64,000 nt of DNA from Streptomyces sp. XD-27 (lineage in GTDB: Bacteria > Actinomycetota > Actinomycetes > Streptomycetales > Streptomycetaceae): NCBI RefSeq assembly GCF_030553055.1, contig NZ_CP130713.1:2914001-2978000 (forward strand). Reading direction: 5' to 3'. Below are positions 52,814 to 61,805 of the stretch, piece by piece. The translations under genes were made by a program, and so were the position numbers. The notes beneath the pieces are model-generated. The model was not told the DNA's origin, did not search any database, and saw only the letters and a list, made by a program, of their open reading frames with translations. Position 1 is the first letter of the stretch. Each line of letters starts with the position of its first letter.

Positions 52814-54148
52814 ATGACCGGCATCGATGACGTACTCCTCGTCCACGGCGGCACCCCGCTGGAAGGCGAGATCCGGGTCCGCGGCGCGAAGAACCTCGTG
52901 CCCAAGGCCATGGTCGCCGCGCTGCTCGGCAGCGAGCCGAGCCGGCTGCGCAATGTGCCCGACATCCGCGACGTGCGCGTGGTGCGGGGGCTGCTGCAGC
53001 TGCACGGCGTGACCGTACGTCCCGGGGACGAGCCCGGTGAGCTGGTGCTGGACCCCACGCGCGTGGAGAGCGCGAACGTCGCCGACATCGACGCGCACGC
53101 GGGCTCCTCCCGGATCCCGATCCTGTTCTGCGGCCCGCTGCTGCACCGCCTCGGCCACGCGTTCATCCCGGGCCTGGGCGGCTGCGACATCGGCGGTCGG
53201 CCGATCGACTTCCACTTCGACGTGCTGCGGCAGTTCGGCGCGACGATCGAGAAGCGCGACGACGGCCAGTACCTGGAGGCCCCGCAGCGGCTGCGCGGCT
53301 GCAAGATCCGGCTGCCGTACCCGTCCGTCGGCTCCACCGAGCAGGTGCTGCTGACGGCGGTGCTCGCCGAGGGTGTGACGGAACTCTCCAACGCCGCGGT
53401 GGAGCCGGAGATCGAGGACCTCATCTGCGTCCTGCAGAAGATGGGCGCGATCATCTCCATGGACACCGACCGGACGATCCGGATCACCGGTGTCGACAAG
53501 CTCGGCGGCTACAACCACCGCGCCCTCCCGGACCGCCTGGAGGCGGCCTCCTGGGCCTCGGCCGCGCTGGCGACCGAGGGCAACATCTACGTCCGCGGCG
53601 CGCAGCAGCGGTCGATGATGACCTTCCTGAACACCTACCGCAAGGTCGGCGGCGCCTTCGAGATAGACGACGAGGGCATCCGCTTCTTCCACCCGGGCGG
53701 CCCCCTGAACGCCATCGCCCTGGAGACCGACGTGCACCCCGGCTTCCAGACCGACTGGCAGCAGCCGCTGGTGGTGGCGCTCACCCAGGCGGCGGGCCTG
53801 TCGATCGTCCACGAGACGGTGTACGAGTCGCGGCTGGGCTTCACCTCCGCGCTCAACCAGATGGGCGCGCACATCCAGCTCTACCGCGAGTGCCTGGGCG
53901 GCTCGGCCTGCCGCTTCGGCCAGCGGAACTTCCTGCACTCGGCGGTCGTGTCGGGACCGACCAAGCTCCAGGGCGCCGACCTGGTCATCCCCGACCTGCG
54001 CGGCGGCTTCTCGTACCTCATCGCGGCACTGGCGGCGCAGGGCACCTCGCGGGTGCACGGCATCGACCTGATCAACCGCGGCTACGAGAACTTCATGAGC
54101 AAGCTGGTGGACCTGGGCGCGAAGGTGGAGCTCCCGAACGCCTCGTAA
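52814..54148 (+). CDS. murA: UDP-N-acetylglucosamine 1-carboxyvinyltransferase
   Basis: A 444-residue enzyme of the EPSP synthase fold that transfers enolpyruvate from PEP to UDP-GlcNAc, the first committed step of peptidoglycan synthesis. It begins TPLEGEIRVRGAKNLVPKAM with the conserved KN pair. The active-site Cys is in GLGGCDIGGRPIDFHF, so the fosfomycin-binding Cys is present. The C-terminal LRGGFSYLIAALAAQGTSRV and NRGYENFMSKL are typical. The start is ATG 52814. Cytoplasmic. Confidence 0.96.
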   Translation: MTGIDDVLLVHGGTPLEGEIRVRGAKNLVPKAMVAALLGSEPSRLRNVPDIRDVRVVRGLLQLHGVTVRPGDEPGELVLDPTRVESANVADIDAHAGSSRIPILFCGPLLHRLGHAFIPGLGGCDIGGRPIDFHFDVLRQFGATIEKRDDGQYLEAPQRLRGCKIRLPYPSVGSTEQVLLTAVLAEGVTELSNAAVEPEIEDLICVLQKMGAIISMDTDRTIRITGVDKLGGYNHRALPDRLEAASWASAALATEGNIYVRGAQQRSMMTFLNTYRKVGGAFEIDDEGIRFFHPGGPLNAIALETDVHPGFQTDWQQPLVVALTQAAGLSIVHETVYESRLGFTSALNQMGAHIQLYRECLGGSACRFGQRNFLHSAVVSGPTKLQGADLVIPDLRGGFSYLIAALAAQGTSRVHGIDLINRGYENFMSKLVDLGAKVELPNAS

Positions 54149-54169
54149 GGCCCGTACAGCGGTTTTGGT

Positions 54170-54209
54170 CCCGTACGCGCTCCCTGAACACCCAGGGGGC
54201 GCGTACGGG
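54170..54209. terminator. First hairpin after murA
   Basis: A perfect 11-bp stem CCCGTACGCGC (54170-54180) / GCGCGTACGGG (54199-54209) with an 18-nt loop, 21 bp past the murA stop. Confidence 0.65.
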
Positions 54210-54265
54210 CTTCCACGCCCCCGTGCACGCCCGTGGCGGGCCATGTGCGCCGGCCGTGTACGCCA

Positions 54266-54299
54266 AAGGGCGGTCACCCTCCCGTGGGTGACCGCCCTT
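54266..54299. terminator. Bidirectional terminator between murA and hup
   Basis: A perfect 14-bp stem AAGGGCGGTCACCC / GGGTGACCGCCCTT with a 6-nt loop, 13 bp beyond the hup stop on the other strand. The flanking A and T residues fit bidirectional use. Confidence 0.85.
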
Positions 54300-54312
54300 C
54301 ACGCTTCGGGGC

Positions 54313-54594
54313 TTACTTGCCCTTGGCGGCTTCCTTGAGCTTGGAGCCCGCGGAGACCTTCACGCTGTAGCCGGCCGGGATGTTGATCGGCTCACCGGTC
54401 TGCGGGTTGCGCGCGGTGCGAGCGGCACGGTGGGTGCGCTCGAAGGTGAGGAAGCCGGGGATGGTGACCTTCTCGTCGCCCTTGGCGACGATCTCGCCGA
54501 CGGTCTCGGCGAACGCGGCCAGCACGGCGTCGGCGTCCTTACGCGTCACCTCGGCGCGGTCGGCCAGCGCGGCCACCAACTCACTGCGGTTCAT
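54313..54594 (-). CDS. hup: HU family DNA-binding protein
   Basis: A 93-residue histone-like protein starting MNRSELVAALADRAEVTRKD. The beta-arm GFLTFERTHRAARTARNPQTGE and the PINIPAGYSVKVSAGSKLKE C-terminus are those of HU. This is the short HupA-type form without the Lys/Ala-rich tail of HupS. It bends and compacts DNA as a dimer. The ATG 54592-54594 start is chosen from the family N-terminus. Confidence 0.96.
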   Translation of the reverse strand: MNRSELVAALADRAEVTRKDADAVLAAFAETVGEIVAKGDEKVTIPGFLTFERTHRAARTARNPQTGEPINIPAGYSVKVSAGSKLKEAAKGK

Positions 54595-54959
54595 GTTGTA
54601 CTCCCGTGTTCTTCTTGCCAATGAGGCGTGCCACGCGGCGAAGCCGCATATCGGACACAGCGAAGCCGATGCTGCCAGGTTCTACTGCGGTCCCCGGACC
54701 TGGGTCCTCCGTCAGAACCCTCGCGCCCGAAGACGCATCCTGCCCCCACCTGTGGCGGGAAAGCCAATCCGGCGCCCGGGAAGGTCACACGAAGAGCGCC
54801 GTGAGGGCGGGTTTTTTCTGCCCGTCACCCTATGGGGACGGCCTCGGGCGCACACCGCGCGACGCGCCGTGCCGACCGGGTACGGGCTCGGCTCCACGGC
54901 CGGACCGGGGAGGCATATGCCTCCCCGGCGTGCCCGGACCGGATCGGTACGGAGTCGGC
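54595..54959. other. 365-bp region between hup and malic enzyme genes
   Basis: No gene. The hup-proximal half should hold the hup promoter. At 54905-54928 there is a 24-bp perfect palindrome (CCGGGGAGGCATATGCCTCC and CCGG), 31 bp past the malic enzyme stop. It can fold as the malic enzyme terminator hairpin, though it lacks a T tract and a spacer. Confidence 0.6.
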
Positions 54960-56384
54960 TCAGAGCTCGTTGTTGATCGCGGTGACGGCCTTGGCGGCGT
55001 TCCGGACGGCGCCGGCGACCGCGCCGGCCACCTTGTCGTTGAAGACGCTGGGGATGATGTAGTTGGCGTTGAGTTCGTCGTCGTGGACGACGTCGGCCAG
55101 GGCTCCGGCGGCGGCGAGCATCATGCCGGTGTCGACGGTGCGTGACTGGGCGTCCAGCAGGCCGCGGAAGACGCCGGGGAAGACCAGCACGTTGTTGATC
55201 TGGTTGGGGAAGTCCGAACGGCCGGTGGCGACGACTGCGGCGGTCTGGCGGGCGATGGCCGGGTCGACCTCCGGGTCCGGGTTGGCCAGCGCGAAGACGA
55301 TCGCGTCGTCCGCCATCCCGGCCACGTCCTCGCCGCCCAGCACGTTGGGTGCCGAGACGCCGATGAAGACGTCCGCGCCGCGCACGGCCTCCTTCAGGGT
55401 GCCGGTGACCCGCTCGGGGTTGGTGTTGTCCGCGATCCAGCGCAGTGGGGAGTCGGGGTCGGCGTCGACCAGGTCGGTGCGTCCGGCGTGGACGACGCCG
55501 TGGATGTCGGCGACCACCGCGTGGCTGACCCCGGCGGCGATCAGGAGCTTGAGGATCGCGGTACCGGCCGCGCCGGCACCGGACATGACCACGCGGACGT
55601 CGCCGATCTTCTTGCCGACCACGCGCAGGGCGTTGGTCAGGGCGGCCAGGACCACGATGGCGGTGCCGTGCTGGTCGTCGTGGAAGACCGGGATGTCCAG
55701 CGCCTCGCGCAGGCGGGCCTCGATCTCGAAGCAGCGGGGGGCGGAGATGTCCTCGAGGTTGATGCCCGCGAAGCCGGGTGCGATGGCCTTGACGATGGCG
55801 ACGATCTCGTCGGAGTCCTGGGTGTCCAGGCACAGCGGCCAGGCGTCGATGCCCGCGAACCGCTTGAACAGCGCCGCCTTGCCCTCCATGACCGGCAGGG
55901 CGGCCATGGGGCCGATGTTGCCCAGGCCCAGGACGGCGGAGCCGTCGGTGACCACCGCGACGCTGTTGCGCTTGATCGTCAGCCGGCGGGCGTCCTCGGG
56001 GTTCTCCGCGATCGCCTGGCACACCCGCGCAACGCCGGGGGTGTAGACCATGGACAGGTCGTCGCGGTTGCGGATCGGGTGCTTGGAGGACATCTCGATC
56101 TTGCCGCCGAGGTGCATCAGGAACGTACGGTCGGAGACCTTGCCGAGCGTGACGCCCTCGATGCCGCGGAGTTTCTCGACGATCTCGTCGGCGTGCGCGG
56201 TGGAGGTCGCGGCGATGGTGACGTCGATACGGAGCTTCTCGTGGCCGGAGGCGGTCACGTCCAGGCCGGTGACCGAGCCGCCCGAGGACTCCACCGCGGT
56301 GGTGAGCTGGCTGACGGCGGTGCCGCTGGCCGGGACCTCAAGCCGAACGGTCATCGAGTAGGAGACGCTGGGCGCCGTTGCCAT
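54960..56384 (-). CDS. NAD(P)-dependent malic enzyme with N-terminal ACT domain
   Basis: 474 residues. An ACT-like N-terminus (SVSYSMTVRLEVPASGTAVS, SGGSVTGLDVTASG) precedes the malic domain (SVAVVTDGSAVLGLGNIGPM, FAGIDAWPLCLDTQDSDEIV, EARLREALDIPVFHDDQHGT) and the NAD-binding domain (DVRVVMSGAGAAGTAILKLL). It decarboxylates malate to pyruvate, linking the TCA cycle with pyruvate metabolism. The ACT domain suggests allosteric control. NAD versus NADP preference is not certain from sequence. The start is ATG 56382-56384. Confidence 0.95.
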   Translation of the reverse strand: MATAPSVSYSMTVRLEVPASGTAVSQLTTAVESSGGSVTGLDVTASGHEKLRIDVTIAATSTAHADEIVEKLRGIEGVTLGKVSDRTFLMHLGGKIEMSSKHPIRNRDDLSMVYTPGVARVCQAIAENPEDARRLTIKRNSVAVVTDGSAVLGLGNIGPMAALPVMEGKAALFKRFAGIDAWPLCLDTQDSDEIVAIVKAIAPGFAGINLEDISAPRCFEIEARLREALDIPVFHDDQHGTAIVVLAALTNALRVVGKKIGDVRVVMSGAGAAGTAILKLLIAAGVSHAVVADIHGVVHAGRTDLVDADPDSPLRWIADNTNPERVTGTLKEAVRGADVFIGVSAPNVLGGEDVAGMADDAIVFALANPDPEVDPAIARQTAAVVATGRSDFPNQINNVLVFPGVFRGLLDAQSRTVDTGMMLAAAGALADVVHDDELNANYIIPSVFNDKVAGAVAGAVRNAAKAVTAINNEL

Positions 56385-56502
56385 GGCCGACTTCCTCTAC
56401 TTTCCCTGTTCCGAGTGCTGTTCTCAGATGGTCGCACCTACCTGCCGGTACGAGGTAACCAGGGGTTAGTTTCGGAAATAAAGTTTCCACGAAGCGAAAA
56501 AC

Positions 56503-56541
56503 GCGGGAGGTCCGCGCCAGGGACTGGCGCGGACCTCCCGC
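56503..56541 (-). terminator. Intrinsic terminator of the HelD gene
   Basis: A perfect 17-bp stem (56503-56519 with 56525-56541), a 5-nt loop, and on the minus strand an immediately following GTTTTT tract. This is the clearest rho-independent terminator in the window. It lies 190 bp past the stop codon. The rest of the 346-bp gap down to 56385 has only the malic enzyme promoter region. Confidence 0.9.
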
Positions 56542-56701
56542 ATCACGATGAGTGGCACCGACCCGCCATGCTCGCCTCGCGGCAAGTGGTCGCTCGAAGC
56601 GACGAAGGTTGGGCCCGGGGGCTTGGATCGGGCCGGTGCCGTACTCAGGCTAACAAAGGATCGCCGGATGCGATTCCCCGTCGTGGTGGTCCGTCCGGGT
56701 C

Positions 56702-56757
56702 GTCAGTCGCGGAGCGGGTCCGGCACCCCGTCAGTCGCGGAGCAGGTCCGGCACCCC
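56702..56757. repeat. 28-bp tandem duplication over the HelD stop codon
   Basis: Units 56702-56729 and 56730-56757 differ at one position. On the minus strand each encodes GVP-D-(L/P)-LRD plus TGA, so the C-terminal codons and stop of the HelD gene are repeated directly after the gene. Confidence 0.85.
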
Positions 56758-59145
56758 GGCCTCGTCCGGCTCGTCCCGCTCGCCCGAGACGACCGTCAGC
56801 CGCTGCGTCGCCCGGGTGAGGGCCACGTACAGCACCCGCAGCCCCGCCGGGGACTCGTCGGCGATCTCGGCGGGCGAGACCACGACCGTCGCGTCGTACT
56901 CCAGGCCCTTGGCCTCCAGGCTGCCCAGCGGCACCACCCGGTCGCCCAGCCCGGCCAGCCACCGGCGGGCCTGCTCCCGGCGGCCCATCGCGACGACCAC
57001 GCCGACGGTGCCGTCCACGTCGTCCAGCAGCCGCTGCGCCTCGGCGCGTACCCGGTCCCCCAGGGCCCCGTCGGCGACCGAGAAGCGCGGCACCAGGCCG
57101 GTCGAGCGAACCGCCTCAGGCGAGGTCATCCCGGGCATCGCCAGCGCCAGCACCTTCGCGGCCAGCTCGGCGATCTCGGCCGGGTTGCGGTAGTTGACGG
57201 TCAGGGTGAAGCGGCGGCGCGGGCGGTTGCCCAGCGCCTCGGCGCGCGCCTCGGCCGCCTCGTCCGGGTCGGACCAGGAGCTCTGCGCCGGGTCGCCGAC
57301 GACCGTCCACGTGGCCTGGCGGCCGCGCCGCCCCACCATGCGCCACTGCATCGGCGTCAGGTCCTGCGCCTCGTCGACGATGACGTGCGCGTAGTCCGTA
57401 CGGGCCTCGTCGCGCAGCCGCTCCAGCCGCTCCTCGCGCGAGCGCCGCCCGCCCTCCAGCCGCTCGGCGTAGGTGGTCAGCTCGTCCAGGCCGGTGAGCT
57501 GGTCCAGCGGGTCGGCCTGGCGGCGCTTGGGACGGGCCGGGGCGCCGAGTACGGTGTGCAATTCGTCCAGCAGCGCCACGTCGTGCACCGACAGCGGGCC
57601 GTGCCCTTCGGGCCCCAGCCGTCTGAGGGAACGGGCCAGCAGCCGGGTCTCGCGCGGCGTGAGCACCCGGCGGGCCCAGCGCCCCAGCCGCTTCTCGTCG
57701 GCCATGACGGCCAGTACGGCGCGCGGGGTCAGCTCGGGCCACCAGGCGGCGAGGAAGTCGGTGAACTCCGTCTCGGTGGAGATGTCCTCGTCGAACGCGG
57801 CACGGGCCTCGGCGGCCAGCTCGGGATCCGTATAACGGCGGTCGCCACCGGATCTGCGCCACAGGGCGTCCAGCAGCAGCCGCCGGGCCCGCGGCCGCAG
57901 CAGGTTCACCGGCGCGGTGCCGCCCAGCGCCGTCTGGCGGATGCGGTGCAACTCGTCGGCGTCCAGCTCGACGCGCTGCCCGAACGCGACGACGCGCAGC
58001 CGGTCGGGCGTACCGCCCGCGGCGCCCCCGTCGGCGGAACCGCCACCACCGGCGGAACCGCCACCACGGGCGGAGCTGCCACCGCCGGGCAGCGTCTCCA
58101 GGGCTCCGCGAGCCGCCCTCCGCAGCAGTTTCGCCATGCGTGCCGAGCCCTTGACCCGGGCCACGGCCGGTTCGTCGTACGCCGTCGCCTCGGCGCCGTC
58201 CACCAGCGAGCCGACGGCGCGGATCGCGACCTGCCCCTCCTCGCCCAGCGACGGCAGCACGCCCTCGGTGTACGCGACGAGCAGCGGGGTCGGGCTCACC
58301 ACGAGGATGCCGCCCGCGTACCGCCGCCGGTCCTGGTACAGCAGATACGCGGCGCGGTGCAGCGCGACCGCCGTCTTGCCGGTGCCCGGGCCGCCCTCGA
58401 CCTCGGTGACGGAGGCGGCGGGCGCGCGGATCACCAGGTCCTGCTCGGCCTGGATGGAGGCGACGATGTCCCGCATGGTGTGGCTGCGGGCCTGGCCGAG
58501 CGCGGCCATCAGCGCACCGTCGCCGACGACCGGCAGCGGCGCCCCGTCCAGGGTGGCGGTCAGCTCCGGGCGCAGCAGGTCGTCCTCGACGCCCAGCACC
58601 CTGCGCCCCTTGCTGCGGATGACCCGGCGCCGTACGACCCGGCCCGGGGCGACGGGGGTGGAGCGGTAGAAGGGCGCGGCGGCGGGCGCGCGCCAGTCGA
58701 TGACGAGCGGGGCGTAGTCGGCGTCGAGCACGCCGAGGCGGCCGATGTGCAGCGTCTCGGCGATCTCCGCCCGGTTGTCCCGTACGGCGTCGTCGGCGGG
58801 CTCCACGGAGGTGTACGCGCCGTCCGGCCCGCGCTCGCCGTCCTTGCCGAGCAGCAGGTCGATGCGGCCGAAGAGGAAGTCCTCGAACTCGCTGTTCAGC
58901 CGGTTGAGATGGACTCCGGCCCGGAACACCTGGGCGTCGCGCTCGGCGAGCGCGCCCGGGGTCCCCACCTGGCCCCGTTTCGCGGCGTCGTCCATCAGGA
59001 ACTCCGCCTCGTGGATCTTCTCTTCGAGGCGCCGGTACACCCGGTCCAGATGCCTCTGCTCGATCCGGATCTCACGGTCGCGGAGTCCGTCCCCATCCCG
59101 CGTCGCCGCCGTCGGTGCGGTGTGCGTGGCGTTCTGCGCAGCCAC
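56731..59145 (-). CDS. HelD-like RNA polymerase motor ATPase (UvrD/Rep helicase family)
   Basis: 804 residues. The N-terminal antiparallel coiled coil (IRIEQRHLDRVYRRLEEKIH, EAEFLMDDAAKRGQVG) is the arm that enters the RNA polymerase channel in HelD. The ATPase motifs are VEGGPGTGKTAVALHRAAYL, HVIVDEAQDLTPMQWRMVGR, WTVVGDPAQSSWSD and LRVLYVALTRATQRLTVVSG. A Ser/Gly linker lies mid-protein (about nt 58095-58015). HelD removes stalled polymerase from DNA or RNA; related HelR proteins give rifamycin tolerance, but no rifamycin-associated element is seen upstream. GTG 59143-59145 has an AGAAGGGGG ribosome site. Confidence 0.93.
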   Translation of the reverse strand: MAAQNATHTAPTAATRDGDGLRDREIRIEQRHLDRVYRRLEEKIHEAEFLMDDAAKRGQVGTPGALAERDAQVFRAGVHLNRLNSEFEDFLFGRIDLLLGKDGERGPDGAYTSVEPADDAVRDNRAEIAETLHIGRLGVLDADYAPLVIDWRAPAAAPFYRSTPVAPGRVVRRRVIRSKGRRVLGVEDDLLRPELTATLDGAPLPVVGDGALMAALGQARSHTMRDIVASIQAEQDLVIRAPAASVTEVEGGPGTGKTAVALHRAAYLLYQDRRRYAGGILVVSPTPLLVAYTEGVLPSLGEEGQVAIRAVGSLVDGAEATAYDEPAVARVKGSARMAKLLRRAARGALETLPGGGSSARGGGSAGGGGSADGGAAGGTPDRLRVVAFGQRVELDADELHRIRQTALGGTAPVNLLRPRARRLLLDALWRRSGGDRRYTDPELAAEARAAFDEDISTETEFTDFLAAWWPELTPRAVLAVMADEKRLGRWARRVLTPRETRLLARSLRRLGPEGHGPLSVHDVALLDELHTVLGAPARPKRRQADPLDQLTGLDELTTYAERLEGGRRSREERLERLRDEARTDYAHVIVDEAQDLTPMQWRMVGRRGRQATWTVVGDPAQSSWSDPDEAAEARAEALGNRPRRRFTLTVNYRNPAEIAELAAKVLALAMPGMTSPEAVRSTGLVPRFSVADGALGDRVRAEAQRLLDDVDGTVGVVVAMGRREQARRWLAGLGDRVVPLGSLEAKGLEYDATVVVSPAEIADESPAGLRVLYVALTRATQRLTVVSGERDEPDEAGVPDLLRD

Positions 59146-59295
59146 CAGGCCCCCTTCTCCTGTGCATAGGGCAGCCGTCAACCGTACGCGAACCAGGGCA
59201 TGTGCGCACCTGTCCGGACGACCTGACCTGAACGTAGTGGCCAGGGAATCGGTCGGGGAAACGCTCAGGGATCGGTCGGAGATCGGTCGGGATCG

Positions 59296-60117
59296 TCAGA
59301 GCTTGACGGTGGCCAGCCGCACGCCGCCGAGCGTACGGACCTCGAACCGGTCGATCTCGTCGCGGTTCAGGGCCGCGCCGCCGTGGGCGTACAGCGGTTT
59401 CCTGCTCCACTCGCTGCCGCCGTCCGGCAGGCCGTACCCGGGCGGGGGCACGCTCCAGGTGGTGACCGTCTGCCGCTCGCCGTTCTTGCCGACGGCGACC
59501 AGATCGCACCGCTCGGGGCCCCTGACGTTGGCCAGCCGGAGCACGACGTGCGTGCCCCAGGGCTTCTGTTCGAGCGCGACGGTGGCGGACACCTTGGTAC
59601 GGGGGTCGGTGGCCCCGGTCTTCTCCCCGTGCCGGTACATCTCCTCGGCGAGGCTCTGGACGGACGGATGGCGGTCCGCGCCGGAGGAGTCGGAGGCGGA
59701 GGTGAGCGCGGCGGTGGCCAGCGGCCCCGCGATGATCAGCGCGGCGGCCGCGCCGACCAGGTACAGGCGCCGCCTGCGCGACGTACGGCGGCCGGCGGCC
59801 GCCTCGGCCAGGAGCCGGTCGAGCATCTCGGGTCCGGGCCGGGCGGTGATCGCCTGAGGGTCGGGCGCGGACGCGGCGAAGTCGGCGAGCAGCGGGGGCA
59901 GGCCCATGAGCCCGTCGAGTTCGGCGGCGCAGCGGTCGCACCCGGCGAGGTGCGCCTCGAAGCGGATGGCGTCGGCGTCGTCGAGGATGCCGAGCGCGTA
60001 GGCACCGACGTCGGTGTGCGGCGAGTCCGGCGGGCTCGCCGAGTTCGGCGAGTGCGGCGGCTGCCCCTGGTTCGGCGGGTTCGCCGAGTTCCCCGAGTAC
60101 TCTGCGGGCGGCGTCAT
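59296..60117 (-). CDS. Zinc-finger anti-sigma factor, membrane-anchored
   Basis: 273 residues. After a Pro/Asn/Ser-rich N-terminus, the ZAS motif sits in FEAHLAGCDRCAAELDGL (HxxxCxxC). A transmembrane helix (LYLVGAAAALIIAGPLATAA) follows, then an extracytoplasmic domain with beta strands (VSATVALEQKPWGTHVVLRL, FEVRTLGGVRLATVKL). Its ATG overlaps the sigma-factor stop as ATGA, so it holds the ECF sigma factor inactive until an envelope signal. It resembles the RslA/SigL arrangement. Confidence 0.93.
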   Translation of the reverse strand: MTPPAEYSGNSANPPNQGQPPHSPNSASPPDSPHTDVGAYALGILDDADAIRFEAHLAGCDRCAAELDGLMGLPPLLADFAASAPDPQAITARPGPEMLDRLLAEAAAGRRTSRRRRLYLVGAAAALIIAGPLATAALTSASDSSGADRHPSVQSLAEEMYRHGEKTGATDPRTKVSATVALEQKPWGTHVVLRLANVRGPERCDLVAVGKNGERQTVTTWSVPPPGYGLPDGGSEWSRKPLYAHGGAALNRDEIDRFEVRTLGGVRLATVKL

Positions 60118-60653
60118 GCCGTCACTCCTCGTTCTTCGAGCGAGAGCCTCAGGGAGCGCAGGGCGTAGAAGACGCGGGACCGCACGGTCCCCGCCGGTAC
60201 CCCCAGCACCTCCGCGGCCTCGCTCACCGTGCGTCCTTTGAAGTACGTCTCGACAAGGGCCTCCCGGTGCGCCTCGGTGAGGTCGCCGAGCGCGTCGGAG
60301 ATGGTCATCAGGCGCAGCGCGCGGTCGATCTCGTCGGCCGCGGGCAGCAGTTCCAGCGGCGCCGGGTCGACCTCCTGGGGCCTGGCCTGCCGGCTGCGGT
60401 GCCCGTCGATCACGATCCGGCGGGCCACGGTCACCAGCCAGGGCCGCACCGAACCGGTCGCCTGCTGCAACTGGCCGGCATTGCGCCAGGCGCGCAGCAG
60501 GGTCTCCTGGACCACGTCCTCCGCGCGGTGGCGGTCGCCCGCCACCAGCCGGAGGACGAACGCGAGGAGCGGACCGGCGTGCTCGTGGTAGAGCGCCCGC
60601 ATCAGCTCGTCGTCGGGCGATGTCCTCTCGGTCACCGTGGCATCCTGGCGCAC
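60114..60653 (-). CDS. ECF-type RNA polymerase sigma factor
   Basis: 179 residues. Region 2 is LYHEHAGPLLAFVLRLVAGD then RAEDVVQETLLRAWRN, and region 4 is LTEAHREALVETYFKGRTVS then EVLGVPAGTVRSRVFYALRS. Length and layout are those of group 4 sigma factors, close to SigL/SigK-like members. GTG 60651-60653 (MRQDATVTERTSPDDEL) is used; GTG 60635 is an alternative. It is co-transcribed with its anti-sigma factor. Confidence 0.94.
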   Translation of the reverse strand: MRQDATVTERTSPDDELMRALYHEHAGPLLAFVLRLVAGDRHRAEDVVQETLLRAWRNAGQLQQATGSVRPWLVTVARRIVIDGHRSRQARPQEVDPAPLELLPAADEIDRALRLMTISDALGDLTEAHREALVETYFKGRTVSEAAEVLGVPAGTVRSRVFYALRSLRLSLEERGVTA

Positions 60654-60818
60654 CCGGCCCTCCTGGGTCGATAGGGCGTTGCCATCGTCGTCGTGGGTAC
60701 GGATCGGGTACGCGGTCCGTTCAACGGCGAGGCGGGCTTTCTCATGTCCCTCCCCCCGCGCGGGCGAGGGCCTCTCTCCCCCCCCGGCTCGGCCTGCGCC
60801 CGGGCGCTCGGCCCGGCG

Positions 60819-61418
60819 TCAGGCCCGCGGCTCGGCGCTGGCGCGCCTGCGGTGCCGGGCCACCCGTTCGCGGTTGCCGCACACCTCGCTGGAGCACCAG
60901 CGTCTGCGCCGCCCGCGCGAGGTGTCCAGGTAGACGAGCGAGCAGGTCTCCCCCTCGCACCGGCGCAGCCGGCCGCGCGCGGCGGGGTCGGTGAGCAGTT
61001 CCACGGCGTCCCGCGCGACCTGGGCGAGCAGCGCCCCGCAGTCGGGCGCAGCGGCGAGGGAGCGGACGAGGGCGCCGTCCGCGTCCCGTACGGCGCGCGG
61101 GGCGGGTGGGGCCGTGGCGGCGAGGGCGTTGACGCGTTCCAGGTCGGCGCCGGTGGCCTGGCCGTCCACCTCCGTGTGCACGACGCGGTGCAGCAGGTCG
61201 CGCGTCGCGCGGAACCGGGCGAGCCAGCCGCCGTCGACCGCGTCCAGCGGAGTCCCGTGGGGCACCAGACCCGCGCCGAACAGCCAGTCCTTGAGCCGCT
61301 CGGGCCCGTCGAGATGCTCGACGGGTTCCTCGCTGAGCCGTCCGCCGAGCGTGGCGACCAGATCCAGGCAGATCCGCCCGGTGTCGAACCGCAGCGCGTG
61401 GGAGGCCGCCGCCGTCAT
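60819..61418 (-). CDS. CGNR zinc-finger protein (ABATE domain)
   Basis: 199 residues. The N-terminal stress-response/ABATE domain (GRICLDLVATLGGRLSEEPV, WLARFRATRDLLHRVVHTEV) precedes the CGNR finger LRRCEGETCSLVYLDTSRGR then WCSSEVCGNRERVARHRRR, with four Cys. These proteins are predicted transcriptional regulators. No partner gene is evident; the next upstream gene is the HemD-like regulator. ATG 61416-61418 is used. Confidence 0.92.
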   Translation of the reverse strand: MTAAASHALRFDTGRICLDLVATLGGRLSEEPVEHLDGPERLKDWLFGAGLVPHGTPLDAVDGGWLARFRATRDLLHRVVHTEVDGQATGADLERVNALAATAPPAPRAVRDADGALVRSLAAAPDCGALLAQVARDAVELLTDPAARGRLRRCEGETCSLVYLDTSRGRRRRWCSSEVCGNRERVARHRRRASAEPRA

Positions 61419-61805
61419 GCTGCCGTCACCCCTTCGGTACGCGATGCCGGGCGCGTATGTGCCACCGTTCCGTGCCACTACAGGGTGCCCTTGGGGCGCG
61501 GGCACGGGAACCCCGTGTCGGCGCCGGGCTGTACGCGGGCGCGCGCCCCCGCCCCGCTTCCCGGCCGCGCCCGGTCGCGGCGCCCCCACTCGGGAGCGGC
61601 GCGCCGGTGGCGCCCCCTCGGAGTCGGGGGGCGGGAGGCGCGGGCACGGTCCGGGGGGCGGGAGGCGCGGACCCGGTCCGGGGGGGACAGGAGGCGTGGA
61701 CCCGGTCCGGGGGCGACGCCCCGGAGCGGGCGAGCCGGGCGCCGCCCGCTGCAGGCAGCGGCAGGCAGCGGCAGGCAGCGGCAGGCAGCGGTCCGGGCAA
61801 TCCCC
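61419..61805. repeat. Repeat-rich intergenic region between CGNR and HemD-like genes
   Basis: 387 bp without a supportable gene. It has three tandem copies of a 27-29 bp unit (starting 61634, 61661 and 61690; core GGAGGCGCGGACCCGGTCCG) and four exact copies of the 10-bp unit GCAGGCAGCG (61751-61790). The repeats end just 15 bp from the stop codon of the HemD-like gene. Confidence 0.8.

Noticed and set aside
59146..59295. Rifamycin-associated element upstream of the HelD gene
   Set aside because: I looked for the GGGGCTTGCGGCAAGCCCC-type dyad that marks rifamycin-induced helR genes and found none, so I do not call this gene helR.
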